Shown here in pieces: positions 18,301 to 26,395 of a stretch of 64,000 nt of DNA; the stretch's first letter is position 1, and the number at the start of each line of letters is the position of its first letter. The notes beneath the pieces are model-generated. The model had not been told where the DNA came from. It saw only the letters and a list, made by a program, of their open reading frames with translations, and did not search any database. Location of the stretch: contig NZ_CAKAKO010000002.1 in assembly GCF_916700565.1 (NCBI RefSeq), positions 186,001-250,000 on the forward strand, read 5' to 3'. Position numbers and translations under genes: made by a program. This stretch comes from Xenophilus sp. Marseille-Q4582 (GTDB taxonomy: Bacteria > Pseudomonadota > Gammaproteobacteria > Burkholderiales > Burkholderiaceae_C).

Positions 18301-20196
18301 ATGTCCACGCCGTCCGCCGCCCTTCCCCGCCCTGCGCGCCTGCGCCGCTTCCGTGTGGACGTGGGCACCATCCTCGCCACGCTGGTGCTCACGCAATCGG
18401 CCCTGCTGGTGGGCGCGGGCTACTGGGGCGCGCAGCGGCTGGTGTCGACCATCGGCGAGTCCACGCACCATGCGGACCACCAGCGCGTGGAGGACCGCAT
18501 CCAGGGCTTCCTGCGGCGCACCGCCTCGGCCGTGGACGCGCTGGCCGGGGCGCCGCGCCTGAGCCCGACCGGCCCCGAGGCCGCGGCCTCGGCCGAGCTG
18601 ATGTGGACGCTGCTGATGCAGGCGCCCGAGCTGGACAGCCTGTACGTGGCGGACGATGCCGGGCACATGCTGCTGGTCGGGCGCAAGCCGGCGCCGGGCG
18701 TGCGCTTCATCGCGCACCAGGGCGGCGTGACGCGCGAGACCTGGGAGTACAAGCCGCCCTTCGACAACCCCGACGCGAGCCCGCAGGCGCGCTTCGCCAC
18801 GCAATCGGTGGCCACCTTCCAGACCAGCTACGACCCGCAGTCGCGGCCCTGGTACCGGCAGGCCGTGGCCGCGCAGCAGCCGATCTGGACCGAGCCCTAC
18901 GTCTACACCAACCCGCCCGACCTGGGCGTGACCTATGCGGTGCCCGGCCGCCGCGAGGACGGGGACGGGCCGCTGCGCATCAGCGTGGGCGACGTGACGC
19001 TGAGCCGCCTGGGCGATTTCGTGCGCCAGTTCAGCCGCGCCGGTTACGGCGACAGCGCGCTGCTCACGGCCAGCCACCAGGTGCTGGCGCGCAGCGACCT
19101 GCGCGAGCAGCCCGGCATGCTGGCCGAGCCCATGGGCGGCGTGCTGGGCGCGGTGCACCTGCACCTGCGCGCGAGCGGCCTGAGCCCCGAAGAGGCCGCG
19201 CGCCCCGCCTTCCGGCTGGAGGTGGAAGGCGTGCCCTACCTGGTGCGCCTGTCGCGCATCCCGTCCACGCAATGGGAGCTGGTCAGCTGGGTGCCCGAGG
19301 AGGCGCTGATGGGCGGGCTGCACCGCGCCCTGCTGTGGGCGCTGGCGCTCGTGGCGGCCTTCCTGGCGCTGATCCTGGTCTATTCGCTGCGGCTGGCCCA
19401 GCGCGTGACGCGCCCGGTCGAACAGCTGTCGGGCATCGCACGGCGGATCGGCCGGCTGGAGCTGGACCACCTGCCGCGCGTGAACAGCCGCGTGCTGGAA
19501 CTGCAGCACCTGGACCAGGCGCTGGACGATTCGGCGCGCGGCTTGCGGGCCTTCCGGCGCTTCGTGCCCGTGGACGTGGTGCGCCAGCTGCTGGCCGAAG
19601 GCCGCCCGCTGGAGCCCAGCGGCGAGCCGCGCGAAGTGACCGTGATGTTCACCGACATCCACGGCTTCACCGCGCTGGCCGAATCCACGCCGCCCGACCT
19701 GCTGGTGGAGCAGCTCACGCAGTATTTCAACCTCGCCTCCGAGGTCATCGTGCGCCATGGCGGCACCATCGACAAGTTCATGGGCGACGGGATGATGGTG
19801 CTGTGGGGCGCGCCGACGGAACTGCCCGACGCGGCGCTGCAGGCCAGCCATGCCGCGCTGGCGCTGCTGGCGGCCATCGACGCGCTGAATGCCGAGTGGG
19901 GGGCGCGCGGGCTCAGCCCCTTCGACACGCGCATCGGCATCCACACCGGGCCGGTGGTGGCGGGCGTGCTGGGCGCCCATGACCGCCTGGCCTACACCGC
20001 GGTGGGCGACACCGTGAACGTGGCCAGCCGCATCGAAGGCATCAATCGCGAGCTGGGCACGCGCGCGCTGGTGTCCGAAACCACGGCCCAGGCCCTGGAC
20101 GGGCGGCTGCCCACGCGCCGCATCGACGCGGTGGAACTGCGCGGGCGCCAGCGGCCGCTGATGGTGTACGAGCTGCTGCGCGCGCACGAGCGGTGA
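18301..20196 (+). CDS. Membrane adenylate cyclase, dCache-HAMP-class III
   Basis: A 631-residue inner-membrane sensor cyclase. A transmembrane helix at ~20-42 is followed by a large periplasmic dCache-like domain (YDPQSRPWYRQAV and WTEPYVYTNPPDLGVTYAVP are its typical blocks). A second helix lies at ~341-365, then HAMP, then a class III cyclase domain from ~440. Metal-binding aspartates are D452 (FTDIHGFTALAE) and D496 (KFMGDGMM). K492 and the later aspartate in AVGDTVNVASR fit the adenylate rather than guanylate pattern. It should make cAMP in response to a periplasmic ligand. Monocistronic. Confidence 0.9.
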   Translation: MSTPSAALPRPARLRRFRVDVGTILATLVLTQSALLVGAGYWGAQRLVSTIGESTHHADHQRVEDRIQGFLRRTASAVDALAGAPRLSPTGPEAAASAELMWTLLMQAPELDSLYVADDAGHMLLVGRKPAPGVRFIAHQGGVTRETWEYKPPFDNPDASPQARFATQSVATFQTSYDPQSRPWYRQAVAAQQPIWTEPYVYTNPPDLGVTYAVPGRREDGDGPLRISVGDVTLSRLGDFVRQFSRAGYGDSALLTASHQVLARSDLREQPGMLAEPMGGVLGAVHLHLRASGLSPEEAARPAFRLEVEGVPYLVRLSRIPSTQWELVSWVPEEALMGGLHRALLWALALVAAFLALILVYSLRLAQRVTRPVEQLSGIARRIGRLELDHLPRVNSRVLELQHLDQALDDSARGLRAFRRFVPVDVVRQLLAEGRPLEPSGEPREVTVMFTDIHGFTALAESTPPDLLVEQLTQYFNLASEVIVRHGGTIDKFMGDGMMVLWGAPTELPDAALQASHAALALLAAIDALNAEWGARGLSPFDTRIGIHTGPVVAGVLGAHDRLAYTAVGDTVNVASRIEGINRELGTRALVSETTAQALDGRLPTRRIDAVELRGRQRPLMVYELLRAHER

Positions 20197-20282
20197 AGCC
20201 GTGAGCGCGGGATGGCGCTCTGCGCCCTTTCCGCCCGTTCACGCGGAACGCTCGGCGCCGCGGGCCCGGCCCGCAGCTCATC

Positions 20283-20894
20283 TCATCGGCAGATGGTGGT
20301 CGAGCCCACGGGCCGGCAGGTCTTGCCGCCCGGGCCTTCATAACGGTCGAGCTGGCCCTTGCGGTTGTAGTGGTTGCCCAGCGTATCGGTGCAGCCGCCG
20401 GCGTCGCAGTGGCGGATGACCGGCCGCTGGTCGATGGGCGGGCGCGGCCGCCGGGGATAACCGGCCCCGGGGTAGTAGCCGCCCGGGTAGCCGTCCCAGG
20501 GGTCGATCCACACGCGGTCCTCGCTGCGCTCGCTCCAGCGCTGTTCCTCGGGCGACGGGCGCGGCGCGGGGCCGATCACGGTCAGGCCCGGGTCGGCCGG
20601 CGGGTCAGGGCGGGCCTGCCGGCGCGCGGCCTCCACCGTTTCGCGCTGCAGGCGGGCCGCGCGCTCGGCGCTTTCCACCTGGGCCTGGCGCGGGCCGTCA
20701 TCGCCCTGGTAGCCGGGCGGCGCCGCTTCGGGCACCGGCACGGCGCCGGTCTGCAGGGTGCCCGAAGGGCAGGCCTGGTCGGTGTAGATGACGCGGCCGC
20801 GCAGGTCGGTGCAGCGGGCCACGTCGGCCGACGCGGGCGCGCTGGCGGCGCCCAGGACCACGGACGCGAGGAGCAGGCGGGCGAAGCAGGACAT
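20283..20894 (-). CDS. DUF4124-domain secreted protein
   Basis: A 203-residue exported protein. It has a signal peptide (MSCFARLLLASVVLGAASAPASA) and then the DUF4124 core VARCTDLRGRVIYTDQACPSGT. A charged linker and a glycine/tyrosine/proline-rich stretch (PWDGYPGGYYPGAGYPRRPRP) follow. The C-terminus has four cysteines (IRHCDAGGCTD, KTCRPVGSTTICR), plausibly forming disulfides. Function is unknown for the family. ATG 20894 is chosen because it begins the signal peptide. Confidence 0.8.
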   Translation of the reverse strand: MSCFARLLLASVVLGAASAPASADVARCTDLRGRVIYTDQACPSGTLQTGAVPVPEAAPPGYQGDDGPRQAQVESAERAARLQRETVEAARRQARPDPPADPGLTVIGPAPRPSPEEQRWSERSEDRVWIDPWDGYPGGYYPGAGYPRRPRPPIDQRPVIRHCDAGGCTDTLGNHYNRKGQLDRYEGPGGKTCRPVGSTTICR

Positions 20895-21020
20895 CGTCCC
20901 GGCATTGTGAGCCGCCGCCGGCGCCGCCGCCAGCCGCCGGGCGAGGCCCTGCCGCCGTGCATCCGCCTGCCAAGAAAACCGGGGCGCGGCATCCGCCCGA
21001 TTGCCCGATTGCCCGCTCTC

Positions 21021-21056
21021 GCGGTCGGCGCGGTCGGCGCGGTCGGCGCGGTCGGC
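21021..21056 (+). repeat. Four perfect copies of a 9-bp tandem repeat
   Basis: The unit GCGGTCGGC occurs four times in a row and ends 19 bp before the ATG of the stand-alone ABC ATPase gene. It therefore sits in the promoter/leader of that gene, where copy-number change would alter spacing. Confidence 0.9.
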
Positions 21057-21075
21057 GATGGTGTAGTGTTGCCGC

Positions 21076-21744
21076 ATGGCTCCTTCCCCCTTTTCCGGCA
21101 CCGACGCCCCGCCGCCCGCACTGCGCATCCGCGACCTGCACCTCGCCTTCGAAGGCAGCACGCCGCTGGTGCGCGCCTGGAGCGCCGACCTCGGCCCCGG
21201 CCTGACGCTGCTGCACGGCGACACCGGCAGCGGCAAGAGCACGCTGCTGCGCGCACTGGCCGGTGAGCCCGCGCCCGGCCTGGCCCTGCGCGGCGGGCTG
21301 GCCCTGCCGCTGGCCGCGCTGCCCGGCGATGCGGCCGCGTGGCGGCGGCAGGTCTTCTACGTCGACCCCGGCACGCAGGCCTTTCACGCGATGGGCGTGC
21401 GCGAGAGCGTGGCGCAGCTGCGCGCCGACGACGCCGGCTTCGACACGGCGCGCTGGGAGGCGCTGGCCGAGGCCTTCGGCCTGGCGCCGCACCTGGACAA
21501 GGGCATGCACATGCTCTCCACCGGCTCGCGGCGCAAGGTGTGGCTGGCCTGCGCGCTGGCCAGCGGCCGCCCGCTCACGCTGCTCGACGAACCGGGTGCG
21601 GCACTCGACGCGGCCTCGGTCCGCGCGCTGCAGGCCGCGCTGGCCGAGGTGGCGCAGGCCGGCCGCCGCCTGGTGATCGTGGCCAGCGGCGAAGCCTGGC
21701 CCGCGCTGCCCTGGCGGGCGCGCTTCGACCTGCCGATGGCCTGA
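21076..21744 (+). CDS. Stand-alone ABC-type ATPase (CcmA-like)
   Basis: A 222-residue nucleotide-binding protein: Walker A GDTGSGKST near residue 53, Walker B LTLLDEPGAALD, and a D-loop. The signature motif LSGGQ is degenerate (LSTGSRRK). No permease gene adjoins it: DUF4124 lies on one side and an esterase on the other strand. It may work with a distant permease or in a non-transport role. The ATG is preceded by the 9-bp tandem repeat and no clear ribosome-binding site. Family sure, partner unknown. Confidence 0.8.
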   Translation: MAPSPFSGTDAPPPALRIRDLHLAFEGSTPLVRAWSADLGPGLTLLHGDTGSGKSTLLRALAGEPAPGLALRGGLALPLAALPGDAAAWRRQVFYVDPGTQAFHAMGVRESVAQLRADDAGFDTARWEALAEAFGLAPHLDKGMHMLSTGSRRKVWLACALASGRPLTLLDEPGAALDAASVRALQAALAEVAQAGRRLVIVASGEAWPALPWRARFDLPMA

Positions 21745-21857
21745 CAGGAAGCTGCCGGCGCAGGGCCGGGCCTCCGGGCGCGCGGGGGACCGCAATGACG
21801 TCCGCGCCGCGCAGGGCCCAGTCCTTCTTCCCCGCCACGGCTGCTGGAGCCCCCGCC

Positions 21858-22907
21858 TCAGCGCGCCGCCAGCCGCAGCGTGGGCGGGATGGACGCCGCG
21901 CGCAGGGGGCCGTGGCCCACGCCCGGGAAGGGCAGCCACTGCACCGACAGGCCGGCGCGCTGCGCCTGGCGCGCGGCGAACCGGGGCACGGCCTCGGCCA
22001 TGGAGGCCAGCCGGTTCGCACGCCCGGCCGGCGTGCCTTCGGCGAAGCTGGGCGCGGGGCCGGCCGGCGCCTGCGGGGCGGGGGCTTCGGGCCGGGCCGC
22101 GGTGGCCGCGCCGCCCGCCATCAGCAGCAGTTCGGTGGGCCGGCCGGCCGGCAGGGGGCGGGCGTGCCGTTCCACCTCGAGGATGAAGCTGTCGTGCCAC
22201 CACAGCGACGGATCGGCCGCCGCATAGCGCGCGAACAGTGCCGGCCGCGTGAGCAGCGCGTACACCGTCAGCAGCCCCCCGTAGGAATGGCCCCAGAGCG
22301 TGCTGCGCGCCGCATCGAAAGGCACGCGCCGGCGCAGCTCGGGCAACACCTGCTGCGCGATCAGGTTCAGGAACACGTCGGCCCCGCCGCCGCGGCGCCG
22401 GCGCGCCTCGCTGTCCCAGGTCGGATGCTCCCCCGGCACCGGCGGCGTGTAGTCGTAGGCGCGCGCCGTGACGTCGATGGCCTGCTCGGTCTGGTAGCCC
22501 AGCGCGGCGATGGCCACCGGCCGGCCGCCGGCGGCCATCTGCGCCAGCATGCCGTCGGACAGCTCGCCGAAGGCGGCGTTGCCGTCGAGCATCAGCAGCA
22601 GCGGATACCCGGCGCCCGGCGGCGGCGCCTGGGGCACCGCCAGCTGCACGCGGTAGTGGCGCTGGCCGTCGACGGAGTCGAACTCGAAGTGGTCGAAGGC
22701 GTAATGCGGCGAGCCGCGGTCGGCCACCGTGGGCCCGACCTTCTGGCCCGCCGCACGGGCCGGGCCGCTCGGGGGGCCGCTGGGGGACGGCGCGGGCGAA
22801 AGGGCGGCCGCCCCGGGCGACGAAGGCATCGCGCCGCAGGCCTGCAGACCGACAGCGGCCAGGGCCAGCAACAGAGGGCGCCGGGGCAGAGAGGGCAAAG
22901 GGGACAT
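21858..22907 (-). CDS. Lipoprotein alpha/beta hydrolase, ferric-siderophore esterase-like (IroE/Fes type)
   Basis: A 349-residue hydrolase of the esterase family that contains Fes and IroE. A lipobox ends at C24 (AAVGLQACG), so the protein is probably a periplasmic lipoprotein. The nucleophile is S208 in GHSYGG; a late histidine in PGVGHGP fits the catalytic triad. Blocks RHYRVQLAVP, LLLMLDGNAAFGEL and DPSLWW match the family. It is divergent from a ferric-siderophore ABC operon, with a Fur-like site between them. It probably hydrolyses an ester-backbone siderophore (inference). Confidence 0.8.
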   Translation of the reverse strand: MSPLPSLPRRPLLLALAAVGLQACGAMPSSPGAAALSPAPSPSGPPSGPARAAGQKVGPTVADRGSPHYAFDHFEFDSVDGQRHYRVQLAVPQAPPPGAGYPLLLMLDGNAAFGELSDGMLAQMAAGGRPVAIAALGYQTEQAIDVTARAYDYTPPVPGEHPTWDSEARRRRGGGADVFLNLIAQQVLPELRRRVPFDAARSTLWGHSYGGLLTVYALLTRPALFARYAAADPSLWWHDSFILEVERHARPLPAGRPTELLLMAGGAATAARPEAPAPQAPAGPAPSFAEGTPAGRANRLASMAEAVPRFAARQAQRAGLSVQWLPFPGVGHGPLRAASIPPTLRLAAR

Positions 22908-23034
22908 GGAGGGAGGGAGGGCTCACATCTCACGGCGCGGGCCGGGGAGACGCAGACAAGGCGGGGAGGGCTCGAAAGAGCCCTGGCGGCGCGAGGGGGC
23001 TCGTCACCCCGCCGTCCGCGCCGCACCCGCCATA

Positions 23035-23053
23035 GATGAGAATAGTTCGCTTT
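23035..23053. promoter_or_regulatory. Fur-box-like site
   Basis: GATGAGAATAGTTCGCTTT matches about 14 of 19 positions of the Fur consensus by eye, including an intact TGAGAAT half. It lies between the divergent esterase and siderophore-ABC genes. A second Fur-like stretch with GAATCGTTCT (23173-23182) directly precedes the TTG start. Iron control is inferred. Confidence 0.55.
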
Positions 23054-23181
23054 CAGCTCATTCTAGAAGTAGAAGCGGCCGCCAGCCCATCGCGCCCGCT
23101 CGTGCCTGGGCCCGGTGGCGCCGGCCGGCCCAGGCCGCCTGTGGCAACATCCAGGGTTTGCCCTGCAATTAGGAATCGTTC

Positions 23182-24297
23182 TTGTTGAAAACCAGCTTCC
23201 GCCGTTTTGCCGCCGTCTGCGGCCTGATGCTGGCGCTGGGCGGCGCCCTGCTGCCGCGCGCGGCCGACGCCGCCCAGATCACCGACTTGCGCGGCCGCAC
23301 GGTGACGGTGCCGGACGCGGTGCGCAAGATCTCCATCGACGACGGCCGCTTCCTGGTCGCGCTGGCGCTGATCCAGCCCGACCCCGTGAAGCCGCTGGCC
23401 GCCTGGCCGCGCGACATCCACCGCATCGGCGACGCCACCTACCAGCAGTACCTCAAGCGCTTCCCCGCGCTGGCCAAGGTGCCGCAGGTGGCCAGCTCGG
23501 CCGGCAGCTTCAACCTCGAAGCCGTGCTGGCCGCCGCGCCCGACGTGGCCGTGGTCTCGGTCGGCTCCGGCCCCACCGACGCGCAGATCGCCCAGCTGCA
23601 GGCGGCAGGCATCCCGGTGGTGTTCATCGACTTCTTCGACAACCCGTTCAAGAACCAGGCGCCCAGCCTGCGCATCCTGGGCCAGCTGACGGGCGGCGCG
23701 GCCCAGGCCGACGCGTACATCGCCTTCAGCCGCCAGCACCGCGACAAGATCGCCCAGCGCGTGGCCAGGCTGGCCGCCAAGGACCGCCCCGCCGTCTTCC
23801 TGGAAGCGCATGCGGGCATCAGCAAGGACTGCTGCAACTCGCCCGGCAAGGGCAACATGGGTGAGTACATCGAGTTCGTGGGCGGCCACAACATCGGCGC
23901 CGACGTGCTGAAGGCGCCCACGGGCAAGCTGAACCTCGAATACGTGATGTCGCGCGACCCGCAGGTCTACATCGCCACCGGCGGCGCGCACCTGGAAAAG
24001 GCCGGCGGCCTGGTGCTGGGCGCGGGCTATGACGCCGCGCGCGCACGCGCATCCCTCAATGCCGTGGCGCAGCGCCAGGGCATCGCCCAGCTGTCGGCCG
24101 TCAAGGCCGGCCGCGCCTACGGCCTGGCGCACCAGCTGATCAATTCGCCGATCGACATCGTGGCCATCGAGGCCTTCGCGACCTGGATCCACCCCGAGCT
24201 GTTCAAGGACGTGGACCCGGTGAAGACGTTGGATGAAATCAACAAGCGCTTCCTGGCCGTGCCGTACGAAGGCGCGGGCTGGATAGGCCTGAAATGA
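23182..24297 (+). CDS. Ferric-siderophore ABC transporter substrate-binding protein
   Basis: A 371-residue periplasmic receptor of the TroA/FepB class. It has a signal peptide ending near AADA-A, then the two-lobed domain: ITDLRGRTVTVPDAVRKISI, VVSVGSGP, a long linker helix, and PTGKLNLEYVMSRDPQVYIATGG. The coding frame has no early ATG. It opens with TTG-TTG at 23182/23185 preceded by AGGAAT, and the next methionine lies inside the signal peptide, so a TTG start is the best reading. It heads an ABC operon with permease, ATPase and esterase. The siderophore is unknown, and no TonB receptor gene is in the window. Confidence 0.88.
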   Translation: MLKTSFRRFAAVCGLMLALGGALLPRAADAAQITDLRGRTVTVPDAVRKISIDDGRFLVALALIQPDPVKPLAAWPRDIHRIGDATYQQYLKRFPALAKVPQVASSAGSFNLEAVLAAAPDVAVVSVGSGPTDAQIAQLQAAGIPVVFIDFFDNPFKNQAPSLRILGQLTGGAAQADAYIAFSRQHRDKIAQRVARLAAKDRPAVFLEAHAGISKDCCNSPGKGNMGEYIEFVGGHNIGADVLKAPTGKLNLEYVMSRDPQVYIATGGAHLEKAGGLVLGAGYDAARARASLNAVAQRQGIAQLSAVKAGRAYGLAHQLINSPIDIVAIEAFATWIHPELFKDVDPVKTLDEINKRFLAVPYEGAGWIGLK

Positions 24298-24467
24298 AGA
24301 CCCCCACGCTTCCCCGCTTCGCGCGGTTCGCTCCCCCCGAGGGGGCTTTTCAATGCCTTCGGGCGGCCGGGCGGCATTGAAATGAGGACCCCCACGCTTC
24401 CCCGCTTCGCGCGGTTCGCTGCCCCCCGAGGGGGCCTTTCAATGCCTTCGGGCGGCCGGGCGGCATT
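24291..24467 (+). repeat. Tandem 88/89-bp repeat between binding-protein and permease genes
   Basis: Two nearly identical copies (24291-24378, 24379-24467), followed by the first bases of a third at the permease ATG. Each begins GAAATGA, contains a C6/G5 hairpin (CCCCCCGAGGGGG) and ends with perfect 8-bp arms TCAATGCC/GGCATTGA. The first copy overlaps the stop of the upstream gene; the final GAAATGAG supplies the ATG of the permease. Confidence 0.9.
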
Positions 24468-24470
24468 GAA

Positions 24471-25538
24471 ATGAGCCATACCGCCGAACTGCGCCTGAGC
24501 GCCGATGAGGTGCTGCTGGCGTACCGCAAGCTGGTGGCGCGCCGCGTGCTCATCGTGGCCGGCCTGGGCCTGCTGTGCGTGGCCGCCTTCCTGCTCGACC
24601 TGGTGACCGGCCCCTCCTCGCTCACGGCCCTGCAGGTGCTGGGCGGCCTTTTCTCGCCCGATGCGCTCTCTGCGCCGCAGCAGGCCATCATCTGGCAGGT
24701 GCGCCTGCCCTATGCGCTGATGGCCGTGCTGGTCGGCGCCGCGCTCTCGCTGGCGGGCGCCGAGATGCAGACCATCCTCAACAACCCGCTGGCCAGCCCG
24801 TTCACGCTCGGCGTGTCGTCGGCCGCGTCCTTCGGCGCGGCGCTGGCCATCGTGCTGGGCGTGAGCCTGCCCTTCGTGCCGCCCGAATGGATGGTGCCCC
24901 TCAACGCCTTCGTTTTCGCCTTCGGCTCCGTGCTGCTGCTGCAGGCCATGGCGCGGCGGCGCAGCGCGGGGGTGGAAACCGTGGTGCTGCTGGGCATTGC
25001 GCTGGTCTTCGCCTTCAACGCGCTGGTGGCGCTGGTGCAGTTCCTGTCGTCGCAGGAAGCGCTGCAGCAGCTGGTGTTCTGGAGCATGGGATCGCTCTCG
25101 CGCGCCACCTGGAACCATGTCGGCGTGCTGGCGCTGGTGCTGGCCGGGGTGCTGCCCTTTTCGCTGATGGCCGCGGGCCGCCTGACCTCGCTGCGCCTGG
25201 GCGAAGACCGCGCCCGCAGCTTCGGCGTGGACGTGGGCCGGCTGCGCTTTCTGACGCTGCTGCGCGTGAGCCTGCTGGCCGCCACCTCGGTCGCCTTCGC
25301 CGGCACCATCGGCTTCATCGGCCTGGTGGGCCCGCACATGGCGCGCCTGCTGCTGGGCGAAGACCATCGCTTCCTGCTGCCGGCCAGCGTGCTGTGCGGC
25401 GCGCTGATCATGTCGCTGGCCTCGGTGGCCAGCAAGACGCTGGTGCCGGGGGCCATCATGCCCGTGGGCATCGTCACGGCCATCGTGGGCGTGCCGGTGT
25501 TCCTGTTCCTGATCTTCCGCAACCCGGGCCGTTCATGA
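24471..25538 (+). CDS. Ferric-siderophore ABC transporter permease (FecCD family)
   Basis: A 355-residue inner-membrane protein with the FecCD/BtuC signatures: RLPYALMAVLVGAALSLAGAEMQTILNNPLASPFTLGVSSAASFGAA and, near the end, TIGFIGLVGPHMARLLLGEDHRFLLP. About nine to ten membrane helices. It is a single permease gene, so a homodimer is expected, as with BtuC. ATG 24471 follows the tandem repeat; no good Shine-Dalgarno is visible, so the repeat may affect translation. Its stop overlaps the ATPase start (ATGA). Confidence 0.93.
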   Translation: MSHTAELRLSADEVLLAYRKLVARRVLIVAGLGLLCVAAFLLDLVTGPSSLTALQVLGGLFSPDALSAPQQAIIWQVRLPYALMAVLVGAALSLAGAEMQTILNNPLASPFTLGVSSAASFGAALAIVLGVSLPFVPPEWMVPLNAFVFAFGSVLLLQAMARRRSAGVETVVLLGIALVFAFNALVALVQFLSSQEALQQLVFWSMGSLSRATWNHVGVLALVLAGVLPFSLMAAGRLTSLRLGEDRARSFGVDVGRLRFLTLLRVSLLAATSVAFAGTIGFIGLVGPHMARLLLGEDHRFLLPASVLCGALIMSLASVASKTLVPGAIMPVGIVTAIVGVPVFLFLIFRNPGRS

Positions 25539-26395
25539 GCCACGCGCCCACATCCGTGCTTTACACCGACGCGCTGCAGGTCAGCGGCCTGTCCACCGGC
25601 TACCGCGACCGCCAGATCATCCGGAACCTGAGCCTGCCCGTGTTCCGGCCCGGCGAGGTGCATTCGCTGCTGGGCCCCAACGCGGCCGGCAAGAGCACGC
25701 TGCTGCGCGCGCTGGCCGGCCTGCAGGCGGCCACCGGCTCGGTGAAGCTGGGCCCCCAGGAATTGGTCGGCCTGCCGCTGGCCGAGCACGCGCGCCGCGT
25801 GACCTACATGCCGCAGACCTTGCCGCAGGGCGTGGCGCTGTCGGTGCTCGAAAGCGTGCTGGGCGCGTTGCAGGCCTCGGCCACGGACGCGCCGGGCGAA
25901 CACCAGGGCAAGGCCGGCCACGACGCCGACCAGCGCCGCGCCGTCGCCATCCTGGAGCGCGTGGGCATCCTGCACCTCGCGCTTGAAGGGCTGGACCACC
26001 TGTCGGGCGGGCAGCGCCAGCTGGTGTCGCTGGCCCAGTCGCTGGTGCGCGAGCCGCGCGTGCTGCTGCTGGACGAACCCATCAGCGCGCTGGACCTGCA
26101 GCACCAGCTGCGCGTGATGCGCCTGGTGCAGGAGCTGGCGCGCGAGCGCGGCATGATCGCCATCATGGTGCTGCACGACCTGCAGATCGCCGCGCGCTGG
26201 TCCGAAGGCATCGTGATGCTGGCGCAGGGCGCCGTGGTGGCCACCGGCACGCCGGCCGAGGCCATCACGCCCGAGACGCTGGCGCAGGTCTATGGCGTGC
26301 AGGCGCGCGTGGAGCACTGCTCGCGCGGCGGCCTGCAGATCATGGTGGACGATGTGCTGCCGAATGCGCTGCCTGCGGACGCGCGCACGCGATGA
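25535..26395 (+). CDS. Ferric-siderophore ABC transporter ATP-binding protein
   Basis: A 286-residue FepC/FhuC-like ATPase: Walker A GPNAAGKST, signature LSGGQRQLV, Walker B VLLLDEPISALD, and H-loop MVLHD. It starts at ATG 25535, overlapping the permease stop by 4 bp, and its stop overlaps the next gene by 4 bp. Translational coupling is therefore likely. It powers uptake by the preceding permease and binding protein. Confidence 0.93.
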   Translation: MSHAPTSVLYTDALQVSGLSTGYRDRQIIRNLSLPVFRPGEVHSLLGPNAAGKSTLLRALAGLQAATGSVKLGPQELVGLPLAEHARRVTYMPQTLPQGVALSVLESVLGALQASATDAPGEHQGKAGHDADQRRAVAILERVGILHLALEGLDHLSGGQRQLVSLAQSLVREPRVLLLDEPISALDLQHQLRVMRLVQELARERGMIAIMVLHDLQIAARWSEGIVMLAQGAVVATGTPAEAITPETLAQVYGVQARVEHCSRGGLQIMVDDVLPNALPADARTR

